A stretch of 37,586 nt of DNA, taken from assembly GCA_022486935.1 (NCBI GenBank), contig JAKVJO010000010.1, positions 1 to 37,586 of the forward strand, in the 5' to 3' direction. The notes under the pieces are model-generated. The model saw only the letters and a program-made list of their open reading frames with translations. It made no database searches and was not told the DNA's origin. Made by a program: the position numbers and the translations under genes. The DNA is from Solobacterium sp. (GTDB lineage: Bacteria > Bacillota_I > Bacilli_A > Erysipelotrichales > Erysipelotrichaceae). Positions within the stretch are counted from its first letter, which is position 1. Each line of letters begins with the position of its first letter. This document shows positions 18,700 through 27,207 of this stretch, piece after piece.

Positions 18700-18729
18700 A
18701 AAAAAGCTCCTGAATTGCTTCAGGAGCTG
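18700..18729 (-). terminator. Terminator between rpmA and obg
   Basis: AGCTCCTGAA, four bases, TTCAGGAGCT and a TTTTTT run on the minus strand. It ends 19 bases before the obg start, so it ends or attenuates the ribosomal protein message. Confidence 0.9.
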
Positions 18730-18742
18730 TACTCGACTGTTC

Positions 18743-19030
18743 TTATGCCTGCTGCGGATAAACGGAAACCTGTTTCTTGTCCTTGCCAACACGCTCGAAC
18801 TTGACGATTCCGTCGGTCAGGGCGAACAGAGTATCATCTCCGCCGCGCTTCACGTTCTTGCCCGGGAGAATCTTAGTGCCTCTCTGGCGGTAAAGGATTG
18901 AGCCTGCTGTGCAGAACTCACCATCGGCGCGCTTCGCACCAAGTCTGCGGCCTGCAGAATCACGGCCGTTCTTAGTGGAAGAAACACCTTTCTTCGACGC
19001 GAAGAACTGAATATCCAGTGTGAATTTCAT
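18743..19030 (-). CDS. rpmA: 50S ribosomal protein L27 with cleavable N-terminal extension
   Basis: The protein has 95 residues. L27 sits at the peptidyl transferase centre. The start [15 protein letters not shown] is the Firmicutes pre-sequence: the protease Prp removes residues up to FF, exposing ASKKG for ribosome function. The conserved body follows ([20 protein letters not shown] and [12 protein letters not shown]). The prp gene lies seven bases upstream in the same operon. GGAGGTG is about 12 bases before the ATG, a long spacing that may tune translation. Confidence 0.97.
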   Translation of the reverse strand: MKFTLDIQFFASKKGVSSTKNGRDSAGRRLGAKRADGEFCTAGSILYRQRGTKILPGKNVKRGGDDTLFALTDGIVKFERVGKDKKQVSVYPQQA

Positions 19031-19037
19031 AATAGGT

Positions 19038-19349
19038 TTACACCTCCATTTGTTTGACTGTTATATACTTCTCGTTTGATTCTTCTACTGTCTTCATCTG
19101 AATCAGGCCGGTCTGCAGAATGATGTCTGTCTTTTCATCCGGGTGATTCACATGAATTTCAATGCTGTTTTCTCCGATTCTGATATCTGCATCAGATCCT
19201 GATTGATCCAGTGCGTTGCAGAGACCGAAGCTGATGGCGCTGATTCCTGCACAGATCAGATCCTGACCGTGTTCAGCTGATCCGGAATGCCCGGACACTG
19301 AGAGATCCTGAATCAAACCGTTGTGGAACTGAGCGCAGATGCGGATCAT
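19038..19349 (-). CDS. prp: Ribosomal-processing cysteine protease Prp
   Basis: The protein has 103 residues, the usual size. Prp cleaves the N-terminal extension of L27 in Firmicutes. The catalytic His21 lies in [10 protein letters not shown] and Cys33 in [10 protein letters not shown], matching the His/Cys dyad of the family in position and spacing. The gene lies between rplU (one-base gap) and rpmA (seven-base gap), the canonical arrangement with its substrate. Confidence 0.95.
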   Translation of the reverse strand: MIRICAQFHNGLIQDLSVSGHSGSAEHGQDLICAGISAISFGLCNALDQSGSDADIRIGENSIEIHVNHPDEKTDIILQTGLIQMKTVEESNEKYITVKQMEV

Positions 19350-19350
19350 C

Positions 19351-19662
19351 TTATGCCTTGATGGTTTCGACGGTCAGCTTTGTATACGGCTGGCGGTGAC
19401 CCTGACGATGATGAGTGGATCCCTTCTTCGGCTTGTACATGAAGGAGCGAACCTTCTTCTGTTTGCCCTGCTTTTCAACTTTGCAGGTAACAGTTGCTCC
19501 GTCAACATACGGTGTTCCGATCTTGGTAGCAGCGTCTGATACGAGGCAAACCTTGTCCATGACTACTTCGCTTCCTGCTTCCGCATCGAGCTTTTCAACA
19601 TAGATTGTCTGGCCTTCTTCAACCTTCAGCTGTTTTCCGCCTGTTTCGATAATTGCGTACAT
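19351..19662 (-). CDS. rplU: 50S ribosomal protein L21
   Basis: The protein has 103 residues and is full length. L21 binds 23S rRNA and helps assemble the large subunit. It begins [11 protein letters not shown] and contains the family hallmark [20 protein letters not shown] near the C-terminus. AGGAGGTG lies seven bases before the ATG. It is the first gene of rplU-prp-rpmA and is preceded by a structured leader of about 100 bases and a strong promoter. Confidence 0.98.
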   Translation of the reverse strand: MYAIIETGGKQLKVEEGQTIYVEKLDAEAGSEVVMDKVCLVSDAATKIGTPYVDGATVTCKVEKQGKQKKVRSFMYKPKKGSTHHRQGHRQPYTKLTVETIKA

Positions 19663-19771
19663 TCAATGCACCTCCTGACATTATCTTAAGACGCGCCGGT
19701 CAGGGGACAGATTGCTCCGTGCTTAAACCCTTATCCGAGCGGTTACAGACCTCTTCAAGAGGGCTGATAAC
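19663..19771 (-). ncRNA. Putative L21 leader (rplU 5' UTR autoregulatory structure)
   Basis: The transcript from the promoter has a leader of about 108 bases that can fold into hairpins, such as CCTCT with AGAGG and GCTC with GAGC, and a GC-rich segment around ACCGGCGCGTC. Firmicutes often carry an L21 leader motif here that L21 is thought to bind. I could not compare it with the covariance model, so the call rests on position and pairing. Confidence 0.5.
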
Positions 19772-19777
19772 GGAATA

Positions 19778-19806
19778 AGTGTAACAGAAACAGGCATAGC
19801 CGTCAA
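19778..19806 (-). promoter_or_regulatory. rplU operon promoter
   Basis: TTGACG (19806-19801), 17 bases and TACACT (19783-19778) make a strong sigma-A promoter for rplU-prp-rpmA. The gap from 19663 to 19981 (319 bases) holds this promoter, the leader and the upstream region of the plus-strand gene at 19982. I found nothing else in it. Confidence 0.8.
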
Positions 19807-19981
19807 CGGAATGTTGATTTTAAAAGTTGCTGACCGGAGCCTTTTGACTCTATGGATACAGCATGTGCAGAAGAGGTATTTCGTCAGAAAACTGACCGAA
19901 CGCACAAAACTCCATATCTGTCTATTTTAATCACGCTTGAAACCCTTAAAATGAATTGTGTAAAAAGGAGCGTAATTAACG

Positions 19982-20239
19982 ATGTTAAAGTCAAAGTATG
20001 GAATCAACCTGGCTGATGACGAGCAGCCATTCTACTTCGCCTATGATGAGGACCGCAAGCATGTCATGCTGCTGGATAACGGTGTGCTTGTACAGGAATT
20101 CCTGGACGGCAAATGGACCGATGTCGAAAACAAGACACTTGGACGCTGGGAAGTACGCGATATCACCAAGGAACAGTTCGACAAAGAAACCGGCGGAGTC
20201 ATGCCGGATGTTGATCCAAAAGACATCATCGACTTATAA
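19982..20239 (+). CDS. Small acidic protein of unknown function
   Basis: The protein has 85 residues and no recognised family. It is rich in Asp, Glu and aromatic residues, with a likely beta-rich core (FYFAYDEDRKHVMLLDNG, then WTDVENKTLGRWEVRD) and an acidic C-terminus (MPDVDPKDIIDL). There is no signal peptide or membrane segment. AAAAGGAG ten bases upstream of the ATG and a terminator directly after the stop support a real single-gene unit. It is one of only four plus-strand genes in the window. No function can be assigned. Confidence 0.75.
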   Translation: MLKSKYGINLADDEQPFYFAYDEDRKHVMLLDNGVLVQEFLDGKWTDVENKTLGRWEVRDITKEQFDKETGGVMPDVDPKDIIDL

Positions 20240-20248
20240 GAATCAAAC

Positions 20249-20281
20249 AGCCCTGCAGAACTGATCTGCAGAGCCTTTTTT
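20249..20281 (+). terminator. Terminator of the small acidic protein gene
   Basis: GCCCTGCAG with CTGCAGAGC forms a stem across a short loop, followed by TTTTTTT on the plus strand. Its last base touches the stop of the convergent methyltransferase gene. Confidence 0.8.
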
Positions 20282-20937
20282 TATCTCTGGCTGAGAAACA
20301 GCGGCGGTTCCATGCGGATATCGCCCTGCGGTCCCTTGCGGAACTGGATGGCAACGCTGCGGCCGCTTCCGGTTTGGGATTCATAGCTGATCTGCATGCG
20401 CACTGCGTGCAGATGGACCCGTTCTGCTTCCTGCAGCAGTTCGATCAGTCTGCTTGCCCGGTATACGACGTACAGCCGGCCGTTATCTTTGAGCAGCTGT
20501 TCACTGCACTTTATCAGCTCGGCCAATGGCAGACTGAATTCATGCCTGGCTGCTTTGATGTAGTCATTCTGTCTGATCTCATCTGAATCTGCAGTTTTGA
20601 AATACGGCGGATTGACAATCAGCGCATCAAACGGTGTGTGCACATAATCCTGCAGTCTGCATACGGATAATTCTGCCTGGATCCCATAGCGGTTCAGGTT
20701 CTGCTGGGCTGTTTCAATCTGGCGCGGGTATAAATCAATGCCGGACAGCGAATGCGGCTTCTGCAGTGAGGCATACAGTAACAGGGCTCCGGTATTACAG
20801 CCGATATCCAGTACCGTATCACTGTGCTTCAGTGACAGGAACTGTCCGAGCATGGCCGTATCGGAATTGAAATGATACAGATCTTCCGGCTGCTCCAGTT
20901 CAAGACTGGTACCCGGCAGATAATCAAGCCTGGTCAT
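20281..20937 (-). CDS. tRNA1(Val) A37 N6-methyltransferase family protein (YfiC/YabB-like)
   Basis: The protein has 218 residues with a class I SAM-binding fold. Motif I is LDIGCNTGALLLY and motif IV is NPPYF, as in N6-adenine methyltransferases of the COG4123 group. A late segment GSGRSVAIQFRKG is also typical of this group. E. coli YfiC methylates A37 of tRNA1-Val; Gram-positive members such as YabB are usually given the same role. Its start overlaps the end of the histidine kinase gene by 14 bases, and GAGG is nine bases upstream, so it is the last gene of the dnaE operon. Confidence 0.85.
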   Translation of the reverse strand: MTRLDYLPGTSLELEQPEDLYHFNSDTAMLGQFLSLKHSDTVLDIGCNTGALLLYASLQKPHSLSGIDLYPRQIETAQQNLNRYGIQAELSVCRLQDYVHTPFDALIVNPPYFKTADSDEIRQNDYIKAARHEFSLPLAELIKCSEQLLKDNGRLYVVYRASRLIELLQEAERVHLHAVRMQISYESQTGSGRSVAIQFRKGPQGDIRMEPPLFLSQR

Positions 20938-22438
20938 GTTCGATTTCCTCAGGCTCCTGCGGACGCTTCAGTTCAAACCAGAATACAGAACCAGTGCCAA
21001 GGTTGGATTCCACCCCGTATTCTGCATGGTGGGTGTCCAGGATTGCCTTGACAATCGCCAGTCCCAGTCCGGTATTGGACATGGATCTGGAGAATGAACG
21101 GCTGGACTTCTGATAGCGGTCCCAGATATAAGGAAGCTCCTGGGGGCTGATGCCTTCGCCCTGATCCCTGACTTCCACCCGGACTGTTTCTTCATCCTCT
21201 TTCAGCCAGGCATGGACAGTGATATCCCTGCCGGCCGGAGTATGTTTGATTGCGTTGGACAGGAAGTTGGATACCACCTGATCAATCTTGGTCTCATCTG
21301 CGTATACCGTCAGTGAATCCGGTACATTCACCTTGACTTTCAGTCCGCCGTCTTCAATCGGTGCTTCGTAGAATGACACCACATCGCGGATATCCTGGGC
21401 AAGGTCAAAGTTCTTTTCCCGCAGTACATAGTTGCCTGACTGCATCTTGGACAGTTCGCTCATATCCACAACCAGACGGTCCAGATAATCCGCTTCGGTA
21501 ATAATGACATTCAGGTGCTTCTCGCGTTTTTCCTTATTATCGCCCGACACATCCCGGATCATTTCCGCATAAGCACGGATACTGGTCAGCGGTGTCTTGA
21601 TATCATGGCTGACATTGGCAATCAGATCCTTGCGGAGTTCATCAATCCGCGACAGTTTCATCGTTGCCCCGTTCAGTGTATTTGCCAGTTCCTTGGTTTC
21701 TGTGAACTGACCGCCGTCAAAGTGTGCCGCATAATCCGCATGGGCAAGTTTTTCAGCTTCTATATTCATATTGACGATCGGCTTGGTCAGCAGTTTGGCA
21801 ATCTTGATGGAAATCAGAGATGCGACAATCATGACGATGATCGTATACATGAAATACTGCCGGCTGAAGAACGTGATAATGGAGTCTACCGGTTCCAGCG
21901 GTGAATTGACAAAGAGATAATAGTTGCCGAGATTGGAGCGGATTGTCCTGCCGTAGACAATCATTTCCTGCTCGGTGCGGGAATTGGTGATATTCTGCGA
22001 CCATTCCCCTTCATTGTTCTTCAGGGTATTGACCAGGGAGATGCCGTCGCTGTAACTGATGCTGGCATTATTGATATCGCCGCTGCCGGCATGGAATACA
22101 CAGCCGGATCCCAGGGAATCCGCATCATAGATCAGATTGCCGGAATCATTGTAGATCGCCACACAGAGATTGTTGTTGATGGTGGTCTGGAATGCTTTCA
22201 GGATGTCTGTTTCATTGCCGTTGCTTTCAATGATATAGGTCTGGATGTCGTCAGATACCTGACGGACATTCTGGATCTTGTTATTGCGGTAATACGGGCG
22301 GATCAATGAAAACTGCAGCAGGCCCAGCATTAAAACGATGCCAATGGCAAATACGAAGAAGAACATCCAGATATTGAAATAGATGCCATGCCGATCAAGC
22401 TTCAATGTTGTGTGCCTTTCTGATGATTCAATGATCAA
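20924..22438 (-). CDS. Membrane sensor histidine kinase
   Basis: The protein has up to 504 residues. Two membrane segments at about residues 19-46 and 192-214 flank an extracytoplasmic sensor domain of about 145 residues. A HAMP-like linker follows (LTKPIVNMNIEAEKL), then HisKA with the phospho-acceptor His278 in NVSHDIKTPLTSIR, and the ATPase domain with N box SNFLSNAIKHTP, G1 VRDQGEGIS and G2 NTGLGLAIVK. There is no early in-frame ATG. Start candidates are TTG at 22438, overlapping the stop of the response regulator gene, or TTG at 22405 with AAAGG nine bases upstream. The signal it senses is unknown. Its partner regulator is directly upstream. Confidence 0.93.
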   Translation of the reverse strand: MIIESSERHTTLKLDRHGIYFNIWMFFFVFAIGIVLMLGLLQFSLIRPYYRNNKIQNVRQVSDDIQTYIIESNGNETDILKAFQTTINNNLCVAIYNDSGNLIYDADSLGSGCVFHAGSGDINNASISYSDGISLVNTLKNNEGEWSQNITNSRTEQEMIVYGRTIRSNLGNYYLFVNSPLEPVDSIITFFSRQYFMYTIIVMIVASLISIKIAKLLTKPIVNMNIEAEKLAHADYAAHFDGGQFTETKELANTLNGATMKLSRIDELRKDLIANVSHDIKTPLTSIRAYAEMIRDVSGDNKEKREKHLNVIITEADYLDRLVVDMSELSKMQSGNYVLREKNFDLAQDIRDVVSFYEAPIEDGGLKVKVNVPDSLTVYADETKIDQVVSNFLSNAIKHTPAGRDITVHAWLKEDEETVRVEVRDQGEGISPQELPYIWDRYQKSSRSFSRSMSNTGLGLAIVKAILDTHHAEYGVESNLGTGSVFWFELKRPQEPEEIEHDQA

Positions 22439-23109
22439 GCCAGTTTTTCAAATTTGTAGCCCATGCCGCGTACGGTCACAATGTGATCCCGGTATTTTCC
22501 AAGATTGTGGCGCAGCATCTTTACATGTGTATCAACCGTGCGGTCATCACCGAAATAGTCATAATCCCATACTTCTTCCAGCAGTTTGGAACGGGACAGT
22601 GCCACATTCTCATGCTGGACCATGAAGATCAGAAGATCAATTTCCTTTGGTGTCAGATCAGCCTTTTCACCATCGACTGAAACACTTCTGCCGTCGATAT
22701 CAATGACCAGGCCGCCGTTGTCATATTTCAGAATTTCATGATCCTGCTTGTGGGAGCGGTCCAGTACGACCTTGACTCTGGCCATGAGTTCCTTCGGTGA
22801 AAACGGTTTGACGACATAGTCATCCACACCGAGTTCAAAGCCGAACAGTTTATCGTACTCTTCCTGTCTTGCACTGAGCATGATCACCGGAATGTTGCGG
22901 ATCTTCTTGATCTGCTTGCAGGCAGAGAAGCCATCCAGCTTCGGCATCATGACATCCAGAATCACACAGTCATAGGCGGTCTTTTCCACCATGTCCAGTG
23001 CCTGCATGCCGTCTTCTGCTTCATCTGCTTCATAACCGTTTCGCTGGGCATACTCCTTCACCACTTCACGGATATTCTCTTCATCATCGACTATCAGTAT
23101 TTTTGCCAT
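22435..23109 (-). CDS. OmpR/PhoB-family response regulator
   Basis: The protein has 224 residues from the ATG at 23109, which has GGAG eight bases upstream; an in-frame GTG nine bases earlier abuts that site and is rejected. The receiver domain starts AKILIVDDEEN, with acidic residues Asp8 and Asp9, phospho-acceptor Asp52 in ILDVMMPK and the conserved Lys in VVKPFSP. The C-terminal winged helix contains LTPKEIDLLIFM and DRTVDTHVKMLRHNLGK. It follows dnaE after five bases and overlaps the kinase gene, so all share one message. The target genes are unknown. Confidence 0.95.
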   Translation of the reverse strand: MAKILIVDDEENIREVVKEYAQRNGYEADEAEDGMQALDMVEKTAYDCVILDVMMPKLDGFSACKQIKKIRNIPVIMLSARQEEYDKLFGFELGVDDYVVKPFSPKELMARVKVVLDRSHKQDHEILKYDNGGLVIDIDGRSVSVDGEKADLTPKEIDLLIFMVQHENVALSRSKLLEEVWDYDYFGDDRTVDTHVKMLRHNLGKYRDHIVTVRGMGYKFEKLA

Positions 23110-23114
23110 GTTGT

Positions 23115-26100
23115 TCACTCCATTTTATTTGATGCATGATTGCCTGCGACAGTGATCGTATCTGCGAGACACGATCCATCGTCCTGTATTTTAGCATGAA
23201 ACAGGATATACGTTCCCTTAACAAGTTCCGGATTCATCCGCTGGTAGAGTCTTGGCATGACTGCCATATCCATCTCACCGGTCTCATCGGTCAGTTTCAG
23301 AAATGCCATCATATCACCGCGTTTGGTCCGATGCTGGTGCACATTCTGGATCATTGCAAAGCCATCAGCCTGGCCGACATTGTTTTTGAGTACGGTCAAT
23401 GTCGGGCGGTGGATATCCAGCCGGCTGCGCAGTCCGATAATCGGATGCGGGCCAAGGCAGAAGCCCAGGGCGTTCTTTTCATTCTCACTTCGCTCTTCGG
23501 CATATTCTTTCATCTTGATCATGACCGGTTTCGAGACGAGCCCCAGGTTGATCTGGGTCACGCCATTCTTTTCCACCCGGATCAGTTCTCCATAGCTCAG
23601 TGCATCATCCAGGTTTGCCTTCAGCGTTGCCCGGTTTTCCTTGAAGCCATCCAAAGCACCGGCATCAATCAGACTGACAATGCTCTTGCGGTTCATGCCG
23701 ACCAGGGAGAGTCTTGCGGCACAGTCAAAGAAGTCCTGATAGGTTCCCTGATCCGTGCGGTTTTCAATCACAGCACGCTCGGATTCGCGGCCGATGCCCT
23801 TGACTGCACACAGCGGCATGCGGATTGCCTGCTGCTCAATGCAGTAGGTACCGCTGCTTCGATTGACATCCGGATACAGCACTTTGATATTCCTGCGCCG
23901 GCACTCATCCACATAGGCCGACGTCTTGCCATCATCGCCGATGACACTGTCCAGAAGCGCCGTATAGAAATACAGCGGATACACTGCTTTCAGATAAGCC
24001 AGCTGATAGGCAACCACGCCGTACGCAACCGCATGGGATTTGTTGAATCCATAGCCGGCAAACTTTTCAATCAGGGCAAAGAGATTCTCTGCAGTCTCTG
24101 CCGGATAGCCGTTGGCGAGACACCCTTTGATGAAGTCAGTCTTCATGGCCGCAATGTCTTTGGCTTTCTTCTTGGAGATTGCCCTTCTGAGCACATCTGC
24201 CCTGCCAAGGGAGAATCCGGCTGCGATTCTTGCCGTCATCATGATCTGTTCCTGATAGATCATGACTCCGTAGGTTTCACTCAGCACTGGTTTGAGTGCT
24301 TCTGCCGGATACTGGATGGATTCCGGATGCCGGCGGTTATTCAGGTAGACATTGATATTCTCCATCGGTCCCGGGCGGAACAGTGCCAGTGCCGCAACCA
24401 GATCCTGGAAGCGTTCCGGTTTCATCTTCCGCAGCAGGTTCATCATGCCGCTGGACTCAAACTGAAAGACACCGATCGTGTCGGCATTCTGGAAGATCCG
24501 GTATGTTTCATGATCATCCATCGGGATCTTCATGATATTAAAGGAAGGATTCTCTTTCTGGATCTCTTTGACAATCTCATCAATGATGGAAAGATTGCGC
24601 AGTCCCAGAAAGTCCATCTTGATCAGTCCGCGTTCTTCCAGATACTCCATAGAGTACTGGCTGGTAATCATACCGGTCTCTGAATCAAGGTCCATGGTCG
24701 GTATGACATCTGACAGATCCAGACGGCTGATGATGACACCGCCGGCATGCTTGGATTCATTTCTCGGCAGTCCTTCCAGCTGAAAGGCAATTTCAAACAG
24801 CTGACGGTAGCGGTCTTCCGCATTGACCACCTGCTTCAGGCGGGGATTCTGCCGGAATGCCTCCGCTAACGTGATCTTCGGAATATTGCCGGGGATCATC
24901 TTGGACAGCATTTCCACATCGCGGATATTCAGATTGAGCACCCTGCCGACATCATGGATGACCTGTCTTGCGCCCAGGGTTCCAAACGTCACGATGCTGG
25001 CTGTATGTTCTTTTCCATACGTGCGGTAGACATAGTCAATGACATCCTGCCGGCGGTTGTCGGGAATATCTGTATCAATATCCGGCATGGTAATCCGCTC
25101 CGGGTTCAAAAACCGTTCGAACAGCAGATGATAGTGAATCGGATCCACCTGGGTAATGCCAAGACAGTAGGCAACCAGTGATCCGGCTGCACTGCCTCTG
25201 CCCGGCCCGATATAGATATCCACGCTTCTTGCATAGCGGATGAAGTCATAGACAATCAGGAAGTAATCTTCAAAGTGCATCTTGAGAATGACATCCAGTT
25301 CATATTTCAGCCGGTTGGTATAAACCGCTTCTGTTTTTCCGTTCAGCCGTTTCTTCAGCCCGGCCAGACACAGCTGGGTCAGATACTGGGCACTGGTTAA
25401 CGGCTCGGGTGTATGAAACTGCGGCAGACTGGTCTTGGGCAGGACCAGATCAGCCATACAGCTTTCTGCAATCTCATCCGTGCGCTTCAGATCATCCGCA
25501 TCATAGAGTGCTGCCATGCCTTCCATGGAGCGGAAACTGCGGCCGCTGCTTTTGGTCAGTGACTTGTCCTGAATCGTCAGTCCCCTGCGGATTCCGGTCA
25601 GCACCCGGTAGGCATCTGTTTCCTGTTCATTCAGATAATAGATTTTATTCAAGGCGACCGTACGGATCTTCAGTCCGGATGCGATCCGCTTCAGTTCCGC
25701 ATTTCTTGTCTTCCACATGGACGCATCCATGTAGGAAAGTGCCACATCAAAGACCGGCAGTTCCTGTTTCATGATCTGCAGTTTTTCCAGAATTCCCTGG
25801 CTGTCACTCTGGACCAGTTCATGGTCAAACCAGCCGCCTTCCCCATACACAATGAGGTAACAGTGCTCACAGCCATGAATCAGCTGTTCTGTGCTGCAGG
25901 TATTGGTCCCGCTGCAGATTTCACTGCTCAGCCGCATCAGGTTCTGATAGCCGATATTGTCTTTTGCCAGCAGGAGAAACGGTACAGTTTCCTCATGGTA
26001 GAGACAGTCCGCTTCCAGGCCGTATACCGGATGGATTCCGTGCTGACTGCAGGCATGTGAAAAAGCAGGCACGCCATGCATCACATTGTGATCTGTGAGC

Positions 26101-26207
26101 GCCAGTGAGTGATAGCCCAGTTCAGCTGCACGTTTTACAAGAGGTTCAATCCGGATCGTGCTGGCCAGCAGGCTGTAACAACTTCTTACCATCAGATGTG
26201 CTGTCAT
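23115..26207 (-). CDS. dnaE: DNA polymerase III alpha subunit DnaE
   Basis: The protein has 1030 residues, slightly short for the DnaE class (about 1100). The N-terminal PHP domain begins MTAHLMVRSCYSLLAS and contains SLALTDHNVMHG. The polymerase catalytic acidic motif MPDIDTDIPDNRRQDV lies near residue 375. The finger/beta-binding region includes GYGFNKSHAVAYG, and an OB domain is recognisable near the C-terminus (MMAFLKLTDETGEMDMAV). DnaE extends primers in Gram-positive replication alongside PolC. There is no clear Shine-Dalgarno site, and an extended -10 lies nine bases before the ATG. The gene leads an operon with a two-component system and a tRNA methyltransferase. Confidence 0.96.
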   Translation of the reverse strand: MTAHLMVRSCYSLLASTIRIEPLVKRAAELGYHSLALTDHNVMHGVPAFSHACSQHGIHPVYGLEADCLYHEETVPFLLLAKDNIGYQNLMRLSSEICSGTNTCSTEQLIHGCEHCYLIVYGEGGWFDHELVQSDSQGILEKLQIMKQELPVFDVALSYMDASMWKTRNAELKRIASGLKIRTVALNKIYYLNEQETDAYRVLTGIRRGLTIQDKSLTKSSGRSFRSMEGMAALYDADDLKRTDEIAESCMADLVLPKTSLPQFHTPEPLTSAQYLTQLCLAGLKKRLNGKTEAVYTNRLKYELDVILKMHFEDYFLIVYDFIRYARSVDIYIGPGRGSAAGSLVAYCLGITQVDPIHYHLLFERFLNPERITMPDIDTDIPDNRRQDVIDYVYRTYGKEHTASIVTFGTLGARQVIHDVGRVLNLNIRDVEMLSKMIPGNIPKITLAEAFRQNPRLKQVVNAEDRYRQLFEIAFQLEGLPRNESKHAGGVIISRLDLSDVIPTMDLDSETGMITSQYSMEYLEERGLIKMDFLGLRNLSIIDEIVKEIQKENPSFNIMKIPMDDHETYRIFQNADTIGVFQFESSGMMNLLRKMKPERFQDLVAALALFRPGPMENINVYLNNRRHPESIQYPAEALKPVLSETYGVMIYQEQIMMTARIAAGFSLGRADVLRRAISKKKAKDIAAMKTDFIKGCLANGYPAETAENLFALIEKFAGYGFNKSHAVAYGVVAYQLAYLKAVYPLYFYTALLDSVIGDDGKTSAYVDECRRRNIKVLYPDVNRSSGTYCIEQQAIRMPLCAVKGIGRESERAVIENRTDQGTYQDFFDCAARLSLVGMNRKSIVSLIDAGALDGFKENRATLKANLDDALSYGELIRVEKNGVTQINLGLVSKPVMIKMKEYAEERSENEKNALGFCLGPHPIIGLRSRLDIHRPTLTVLKNNVGQADGFAMIQNVHQHRTKRGDMMAFLKLTDETGEMDMAVMPRLYQRMNPELVKGTYILFHAKIQDDGSCLADTITVAGNHASNKME

Positions 26208-26216
26208 ACTGCAATT

Positions 26217-26225
26217 ATTCTAACA
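26217..26225 (-). promoter_or_regulatory. Extended -10 promoter of dnaE
   Basis: TGTTAGAAT on the minus strand, ending nine bases before the dnaE ATG. The predicted transcript would start within about three bases of the start codon. No strong -35 is seen. Confidence 0.45.
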
Positions 26226-26238
26226 TTGAACAAAAAGT

Positions 26239-26268
26239 TTTACATTTTTGCTGAATGTAAACTATGAT
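26239..26268 (+). promoter_or_regulatory. Promoter of the degV-family gene
   Basis: TTTACA (26239-26244), 18 bases and TATGAT (26263-26268) on the plus strand, about 20 bases before the ATG at 26288. It is divergent from the dnaE promoter in the same short region. Confidence 0.65.
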
Positions 26269-26287
26269 AACGGTAGAGGAACCAGAT

Positions 26288-27139
26288 ATGAAAATCGCTT
26301 ATGTCACCGACAGCGGAACAGGCTGTTCCATCGAAGAACTTGCCAGAGACGGTATCATCAGTATCCCCCTGCAGATTTTTGACGGGGAAACAACCTACCA
26401 GGATATGGAGAACCTGAACCGCAATCAGTGCATTGAACTGCTGAAGCAGGAAAAGGTGCTGAAAACTTCCCAGCCTTCCCCGGGCCTTGTTGAAGAAGCC
26501 TTCACTTCGCTGAAAAACCAGGGCACGGATCTGATCATTGCTGTCCCCATCTGCAACGGGCTGTCCGGCAGTGCTTCTACCATGACTGCCATTGCCAACA
26601 GTCTTGATATGCCGATCATCTGTGTTGATACCTATACCACTGCAGTGGTGCAGAACTATGTCATTCACCAGATCAAGCACTGGTATGAAGCAGGTAAAAG
26701 CGATATTGAAGTACGCGTACTCACCGAACAGATCATCAGTTCCAGTGAGACGTTTGTCATACCGGTTGATATTGCCCATCTGGCAAGAGGCGGCCGGATG
26801 ACCCCTTCCGCTGCAGCATTTGCCAAACTGCTGCGTATCATGCCGATCCTGCACCTGAACCAGGAAACCGGCGGCCGGATCGATGTCATGGATAAAGTCA
26901 TTACCTGGCGCAAGGCGCTGAGCAATGTCATTGATAAGATCAAGACCCGGGATATCACGCCGGACACGCTGATTACCATTGCCCATGTCAATGCGATTGA
27001 AAGTGCTGAAACCATGTACCATAAAATGACGGACGCATTCCCGCAGGCAAAGGTACAGATCATTGAACTCTGCAATCCGGTCGCTGCCCATGTCGGTCTT
27101 GGCGGCATCTGCGTACAGCTGTTCAGACAGATCAGCTAG
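26288..27139 (+). CDS. DegV family fatty-acid-binding protein
   Basis: The protein has 283 residues, normal for the family. The ATG at 26288 is preceded by GAGGA seven bases upstream; an upstream in-frame start at 26264 lies in the -10 box and is rejected. Family signs are the N-terminal strand AYVTDSGTGC, the SQPSPGLVEEAF segment and GLSGSASTM in the fatty-acid head-group site, and the HLARGGRMTPSAA segment. DegV/FakB proteins hold a fatty acid for the kinase FakA in phospholipid synthesis. Whether this copy is a true FakB cannot be told, and fakA is not in the window. Confidence 0.9.
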   Translation: MKIAYVTDSGTGCSIEELARDGIISIPLQIFDGETTYQDMENLNRNQCIELLKQEKVLKTSQPSPGLVEEAFTSLKNQGTDLIIAVPICNGLSGSASTMTAIANSLDMPIICVDTYTTAVVQNYVIHQIKHWYEAGKSDIEVRVLTEQIISSSETFVIPVDIAHLARGGRMTPSAAAFAKLLRIMPILHLNQETGGRIDVMDKVITWRKALSNVIDKIKTRDITPDTLITIAHVNAIESAETMYHKMTDAFPQAKVQIIELCNPVAAHVGLGGICVQLFRQIS

Positions 27140-27207
27140 TTCGAATTCACATAACTGAACCGCCCATTGTGGTAAAATATAAACTGCAATTCTTTTGGAG
27201 GTTGGTT

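Noticed and set aside
23136-24683. A 515-codon open frame on the plus strand opposite dnaE
   Set aside because: It lies wholly inside the dnaE coding region, has no recognisable domain, and is the complementary-strand shadow of a well-conserved gene.
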